Source: Cruorifilaria tuberocauda (taxonomy: Eukaryota; Nematoda; Chromadorea; Rhabditida; Onchocercidae). Taken from it: 39,688 bases of DNA. This document shows positions 33,990-39,688 of this stretch, in pieces. How positions within the stretch are numbered: the stretch's first letter is position 1; each line of letters opens with the position of its first letter. The notes under the pieces are model-generated. The model ran no database searches, had not been told where the DNA came from, and saw only the letters and a list, made by a program, of their open reading frames with translations. The stretch spans positions 1 to 39,688 of the forward strand of contig JABVXU010000497.1 of NCBI GenBank assembly GCA_013365365.1, given 5' to 3'. The translations under genes and the position numbers were made by a program.

Positions 33990-36900
33990 ATGAGTTCGGA
34001 AGTGAGCGTTCCAATGTCGGTGGAGTCCCATAGTTCAAGATGGAGAACTGTGGTTGGTTTTCATATTTTAGACTACGGTCTTTCATGTCGGTATTTCTTT
34101 GCTCCTGCAGGTCAATCCTAATCTACTTCTTTTGATGGTTACACGTCCAGTCATTGTAAGACAAATCCGTCCAATTTAATGTTACAACTGGATTACAGAG
34201 CATGACGGTAGGAGGTGATGATTGTGAAGATGAAACTGAAGTCAGCGATCTTAGAGAAAGTTTACGGGCATGGAGCTCACTAGCTAGTCCATCTTCCAGC
34301 GCAGCTGACCAACCAATGGTATATTTCTCTACAGGCAAACTTACTCTTGATGATTTCAAAATTATTAAGCATATTTGCTTCCGAGTTTCGAAAATAGATA
34401 ATGATTTAATGACTGCGTCTCAGTATTGGAAATAATTCCAAAGCTAAATGAAGTTATTACTCACTTATTCATTAAAGATTGAATTTTCGACGAACTACAA
34501 TTCTGACTTTGACTCAGTGCTCAACAGTGTCTTTGCAGATAAAAATCGTTTGTTTCAACCACTTTCTGGTGACACGGTATGTAAAAATTTTGAAATATGT
34601 GTTTCACGACAGAATAATAGCATGCATCACTGCTGTTTTGTAATTTTTCCTCCATAGTTACAGTTTAGTTCATTCCATGCATCACCATCAAATATGATAA
34701 TCGTTTTTTTTCTCTTGTGCTCTATATAAAATTGATTATAGTAAATTCAAACAAAATTTAATTTTCATTGTTTTCTGTATTAATAATTCAATGAATCGCC
34801 ATTTTCAGTTCGTTGAAGAAGTTTTTGTCGAGAAAAAACCGAAAATATTGAATGGCTATCTATTTGGAGAGAGAATTGGGGAAGGCTCGTACGGAAAAGT
34901 GAAAGAAGTGCTGGAACAAGATACTTTAGTTAGAAGAGCTGTCAAAATTATTAAAGAAGCACGACTAAGAAAGATCCCGAACGGCCATGTATGTAATTTA
35001 ATATCATTTGCATTGTCGTATGTATGCATCCGCATTGATTAGATGTAGATGTTGTGTTTGTATTAGATATTGTATTTGTCTCAAAAAAATTGATTTACCT
35101 CTTATTCAGGCTAACGTTGAACAGGAATTGAGAATATTGAAGCGAGTACGACATCGCAATGTCATCGCCTTACGCGACTTTTTTCGTATTGATGACAAAC
35201 AGAAATTGTATATGATACTGGAGTACTGTATTGGTTCGATGCAACAACTTTTGGATGGATCTAAGGAAAAAAAATTGCCTGAATATCAAGCACAGTATTT
35301 CTTTAAACAGCTTTGCGATGGCTTAAATTATCTACACGCTCATGGTATGTTTGCCATAATCTGGAACAGCATGTCCTATTAATACTTTCGAAAGTTGAAC
35401 ATAACTCTGAATAGAGCGTTTACATCAGGAAAATTGATGCCGCAATGCGGACATTTCCTTGATGGCAAAATTCAGAGACCTATTTTTTAATTCAGCTAAA
35501 AAGTATAATGTATTTCAAACTTTTGCATTTTAAACGTATTAATAACAGCAGGAGTTACGGAGTTTCTTTCTGATCATGAACAAAAATAATAATTATGATT
35601 TCAATCGTTTAAATCTTCATTTAAAAGTAATTTCGCAGAAGTAAGCTAATACGATTGTTCGTTGGAAGTGGGAATGTTGCTATCAGCAAAGTAATCTTTG
35701 TTTAGGCATAATACACAAGGACATTAAACCGGGTAATCTGTTAGTTACTTTGGATGGAACGCTCAAAATTAGTGATTTTGGAGTAGCAGAAATGCTCGAT
35801 ATATTTCAAGCAGAAGACTGGTGTACGGTCGTCCAGGGCACTCCGAAATTTCAACCTCCCGAAATTGTTTCGGGAAGCTCGGAAAATTATCGGTAAAATT
35901 CATTTTTTAACATTAATGTTCCTGGAAATTATTTTCAGGTGATGTATGTATCGTTTAAATATTAGGTGTTAGATATCATTGATTAATTTCAAGAGGGATG
36001 CATCTAAATAATCATTTTTTGGTAATTTAATTTTGCAATTAAGTAATACCCAACATTTTTTCATTTTTAGAGGTCGAAAAGTAGATATTTGGGCTTGCGG
36101 TGTAACGTTGTATAATATGGTAAGTGGTGAATATCCATTCGAAGGTGATGTCATCATGCGTCTTTTTGACAATATCGCAAATCAACCCTTGCAAATGCCA
36201 CGGAGCGTGCAGTTATCGAAATCTTTGGAATATTTGCTTGCTGCCCTGCTCGATAAAGACCCGGAAAAACGGATAAATATGCATGACATTAGGAGATGCG
36301 AATGGTACACACAAAAAGTGACTGTTGTAAGTTTTTATTTTGATTTGAAAGAGATTTTCTCTTTCTCTTCTTGGAGGAGGTGAAGTATTATGAAACTTAG
36401 AAAATGAGTATTAAATATTGCAGGATCAGTCACATCGTGTTCCGATATCAGCATGTAACAATATACCAGCTCATCGTCCACTGAGCATATATGTACAACT
36501 CGATCAGCTTTACGGATCAACCTTTGAGGAAGATGACGGGTCACACTCTTCCGAATATCCTCGAGTGATTGTTGAGCCATCACTTGAAAATCGAAATGTC
36601 GATGAACAAATGGCACTCAATGAAACAAAACGAAATCGAAGCATGTTAGTATACAAATCTTATTTTCATTATTCTATTTTCCATAAACAGTGCTTTATTA
36701 GTTTTGTTGACTTTCCTCTTTCGTTACAATTTAAAATATGTTTTGGTTAATTCAGAGCGTAGCTGATGGAAATATCTGAAATGCATCTTTTTAAAAACAC
36801 CAACTATTTCTATTTCTTGCGGAATCGTCTTTCCCTTCATTTCTGAGTTTTTAACAATTGCGTTGTTATAGGTAAGTGATTCAGGTAAGTGCCACTGACG

Positions 36901-37119
36901 CACTGCATAAATTATAATATATCAATTTGATTTGATTTCAGACTTGAAGTATTCAAACTGAAATTGAATTTTATTAATATACCTCTTACCGCCCAAGCTT
37001 ACCTGCTGGATGGCTCACTATCATCGTGTTTCTTTAATCAGTGTTATCTGATTGCAGATTATCTATGTGTATGGGTTTATCACGGTCGCCGTGATCCGTA
37101 TAATATCGTGCAGCGATGA
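33990..37119 (+). CDS. par-4: LKB1/PAR-4 serine-threonine kinase
   Basis: Exons 33990-34052, 34199-34318, 34478-34576, 34809-34988, 35110-35344, 35706-35892, 36071-36326, 36424-36644 and 36942-37119; 1539 nt, 512 residues. Exons 1-3 encode a Ser/Asp/Glu-rich N-terminus ending in the short segment that precedes the kinase in LKB1. Kinase landmarks: GEGSYGKV 118-125, Lys140, RRAVKI and RRIPNG-like RKIPNG diagnostic of LKB1, [10 protein letters not shown] 234-243, SDFG 255-258, [21 protein letters not shown]-4/LKB1 phosphorylates AMPK-family kinases and works with STRAD and MO25 in polarity and energy control; human LKB1 has DLG where this has DFG. Exons 1-2 could be bypassed if a trans-spliced leader joins at 34198 (TTACAG|AGCATG). 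The last exon is uncertain: it gives 58 residues rich in Cys and Leu; an alternative route through a 13-nt exon (36872-36884) ends soon after. No CAAX box is seen. Confidence 0.88.
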
Positions 37120-37328
37120 AATATTTCAATATTCATTTAAATAGCACGTGTTTATTCTGGTTTTTCTGTATTTTTTTTCGCAATGCGTTATCTCTCTCAG
37201 GCATTGACTTATTTACATTTTACATATATGCTCCAGATGAATATTTTTGAGTTTTATAACATATAGTTATCAGCATTTTGCGGAATTTAGTGGGTTTTTG
37301 TATTTTCACGAGTTTTTTTTTATTTGAA

Positions 37329-37334
37329 AATAAA
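37329..37334 (+). terminator. Poly(A) signal AATAAA
   Basis: AATAAA about 210 bases after the proposed TGA of the PAR-4 gene, with T-rich flanks. It is the best candidate 3' end signal for that gene. Confidence 0.45.
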
Positions 37335-39481
37335 GTTATAGATAGTTTAGCGTGTAGACAGTTTAAACGGCTATGGTAGGATTGCTGACACCATGAGTCA
37401 TTTTCGGAATTGTCGTTATTTTCTTTTCGTCGAAATTGAACTATTTAGTGAAAATTAGGCGTCATATTGCTCAGAAATTTTAATAATTTGATGCAAAGAA
37501 AAGGTACTAAATGTTATTTCGTTTTCAGAAACACATCATATTAAAATGCATGAAAAAACTGGGATAGAAATTAATTTTCTAATATTTACTTTCTTCCACG
37601 ATATAATAAATGATTAGCAAATGTTATTTTAGAAGTTTGTTTTACCTAATCTCTTCACCGATATATATTTGATAACAGTTATAGTCTTTGTTTTCACGAA
37701 CCAATACTGTGAAAATTAATTTTGACCAGTCATTAATTTTGATCTAATACTCTTTAACGGTATCTCGTTTTGCAAAAAAAGAACAGCGTAATTGTAATTT
37801 ACGGTGTTTTCGCAGCATCTTAAGGTTATTCAAATAGAAAATTTTCAGAAATAAAGTTAAACAAATACTAAGAAAAAGATTAGTATCTGTTTAACCTTGT
37901 TTATTTCCTCATTTCCCTTTCACGAAATAAAGGATGGTTGAGCATTTCGATTAATAAAATTCAATCAGTCCAAATTCGTCTGTGTTTGAGAATATTACAA
38001 TTACTGTTAGAATAGTTTCATTAATGCATGCATTAATGCAGTTTTATGCATAATATGTATAGTGAATTATGGTCACAAACGTATTAAATTTTCTGAAGTT
38101 GTCAGGTTCGTACTTCTTATCCTGTAATTTATTTTGTTTTATTCTCCGCTGCTTTGATTTGTTTTTCTGTGGTGGTAAATAAATCATTCACAGATCTTTG
38201 TTAGATTATAAATTTTTAATTTTGCTGCTTTCAAGAAAACGTGAATAAAACAAAATGTGAACCGTGGTAGTTTATGATTACATGTGCTTTTGTCACTGCA
38301 AAGCGCTGGAGATACTTTCTTTTATTTTACATTTATCATTTAACATTATTATTTTATTACATTTCACATTTATCCTTTATTTTACATTCATCTGAGGTAA
38401 TTAGTAATTTTAATGAATTACCGAACTAAATAGGTTAGGAGTCAAGAGCCTGCTGATTCAGATCTCTGTTATGTATTTATTGTTTAATTATATACAATTT
38501 ATTGAGATGCCATCGGACTTTTCAGTGCTTTCAGTGCTTTGAAAATTAACTACATAATTTCGAGCTCTATAAAATCAAAAAATGCTGAAAGTGTTTTGCT
38601 TTCTTCATCAATATGTATAGGATATTGAAGCAGAGAGCAGTAGTGGACTTATTAGAGATCAGCTATACTGGATTTCAAATTTTTGGAAGCTCGCTCAGAT
38701 GGCAGGGAAGGAAAGCAATATAGGCAACAATTGATTGCAAATGTAATTTTTGTTACATTTAGTTGCTATTTCTATCATCATTTAATTACTGTTAATTCAC
38801 GAATTGTTTTTCATACGTACGAATTTTTGTTTTCATTGCATTCCAGTTTAGGTTTTCCACATCGTTGCTCTCTCGAATAAGGCTGTTCCGGTCATTGAGT
38901 ATTTTGTTATTGCTGTTCCTATTTAAATGGAAAATTCATTGATTCTATGCCTATTTTGCTGCAAAATTTAGTGTTAAGAATATCAGTTTTCATTGATCTT
39001 TTACATCATAACTTGTCATTTGTCAAAATTTCTTCTGCCGAACTTTAGTTGAACCAAATTATTTTGCATAAGTTTTGTTATGATTCTTTATTCATAAATT
39101 TGATCTTGATGAAGCTATCAATTCGTTTCATTTTCATTAATTACTGAGATTTACAGATTGGAGACTTGATATATATTAAGACATTCTCCGCAGTTCTTTT
39201 TTGTTATAGCGTTTCTAACTTCAATTTCTAATGAGTAATATCCAAATGAGATGATTTTTTTCTATTTTTCTGTGAGATAAAATTGAAAAAAAAATAGAAT
39301 CGATCTGGTGAAGGATTTATTTCATATAAAAGGAGGATCGACTATAATGGATAATTCCTCCGTTTGCAACTTTTTCAAGTATCTGCAAAGTTGATTCACT
39401 TGCAGACAATATTCAATAAGAATATCATTTCCCGTTCTTATATCAATTTCGCATATATTTTTGGTTACTTAAAAGACTGAG
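37335..39481. other. Right-hand intergenic region
   Basis: Mostly AT-rich sequence with no supported gene. It contains a 20-bp perfect palindrome at 38019, a 10-bp tandem repeat TCAGTGCTTT at 38522-38541, and T/A-rich imperfect repeats at 38320-38400. Around 38613-38760 all three plus-strand frames are open for a while and composition is less AT-rich. ATG 38613 gives a 36-residue frame ending at 38723, and another frame runs through 38683-38752 to a GTAATT donor-like site. I cannot tell whether this is an exon. Confidence 0.45.
38019..38038. repeat. Perfect 20-bp palindrome
   Basis: CATTAATGCATGCATTAATG reads identically on both strands, centred on GCATGC's midpoint. Another ATGCA follows at once (38036-38040) and TATGCAT at 38045, so ATGCAT elements cluster here. 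It is a candidate homeodomain/POU-type binding cluster, by resemblance only. Confidence 0.8.
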
Positions 39482-39688
39482 ATGGATTTTAATCGCTGCT
39501 TAAAACTCAGCATGGAATTAAATACCAATAGATTCCTAACATTCCCCACGTCCTTACAAACTTTCCCCTTGCGGTCTGCTACGAATGTCTGGTATAAAGT
39601 GGAACGGGTCAAGGTCGCCGCATACATTTTATACAAATCCGTTCATTGTTATAACGAGTCAATTAAAGAAGATTGCGGCAACGTATCG
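39482..39688 (+). CDS. Unidentified 5'-partial gene running off the right edge
   Basis: ATG 39482 opens a frame that stays open for 69 codons to the end of the window. TAA at 39470-39472 closes the frame upstream, and both other plus-strand frames and the minus strand are interrupted. Composition is clearly richer in G and C than the preceding 2 kb. The product starts MDFNRCLKLSMEL, then has a Thr/Phe/Pro segment, VWYKVERVKVAAYILYKS and a Cys-containing polar end. No family recognised. It could be the first exon, or an internal one entered through the TTAAAAG acceptor-like site at 39475. Confidence 0.4.
   Translation, partial: MDFNRCLKLSMELNTNRFLTFPTSLQTFPLRSATNVWYKVERVKVAAYILYKSVHCYNESIKEDCGNVS

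Noticed and set aside
36335..36616. 93-codon minus-strand frame
   Set aside because: It is antisense to PAR-4 exon 8, whose own frame and splice sites are well supported.
1..39688. A multi-gene functional system or cluster
   Set aside because: The recognised genes belong to unrelated conserved families on both strands with separate splice and start signals; nothing indicates an operon or a shared pathway.

Overview
The window looks like nuclear DNA of a nematode, most likely a filarial or other clade III parasite. It is strongly AT-rich. Genes are cut into many small exons (22-264 nt) with TTTCAG-type acceptors and introns from about 46 nt to nearly 5 kb. Several start codons sit just 3' of a lone TTTCAG/TTACAG acceptor, as expected for spliced-leader trans-splicing. 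There are no bacterial operon features, no rRNA and no CRISPR. I assigned the host from this style and from the protein families, not from a database match.

Layout. (1) 1620-3277 (+): four-exon gene for a 194-residue single-pass membrane protein with a signal peptide and a Cys-rich ectodomain. (2) 3278-7780: AT-rich gap. (3) 8445-23249 (+): complete 23-exon protein kinase D gene, 881 residues, with ubiquitin-like, C1a, C1b, PH and kinase domains. All splice phases close, and the introns hold a possible retroelement remnant and several unexplained open stretches. (4) 24460-28965 (-): complete 15-exon ABCB10/HAF-type mitochondrial ABC half-transporter, 693 residues, convergent with the kinase gene. 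(5) 29244-29949 (-): two unrecognised exon-like frames, overlapped by a 71-nt hairpin. (6) 30325-32148 (+): six-exon C2H2 zinc-finger gene, 251 residues. (7) 33990-37119 (+): LKB1/PAR-4 kinase gene, nine exons, about 512 residues. (8) 39482-39688 (+): an open frame running off the right edge.

The four recognised genes are unrelated single-copy eukaryotic genes: lipid/PKC-responsive signalling (PKD), mitochondrial inner-membrane export (ABCB10/HAF), transcription (zinc finger) and polarity/energy signalling (LKB1). I see no sign that they form one system. The points most worth checking are the missing first activation-loop serine and possible extra N-terminal exons of the kinase D, the hairpin at 29224-29294 whose only mismatches become G-U pairs on the minus strand, the unknown minus-strand exons around it, the dispersed 29-nt repeat, and the open frames inside the large kinase D intron. 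All exon boundaries were read by eye from splice motifs, frame and remembered family conservation.
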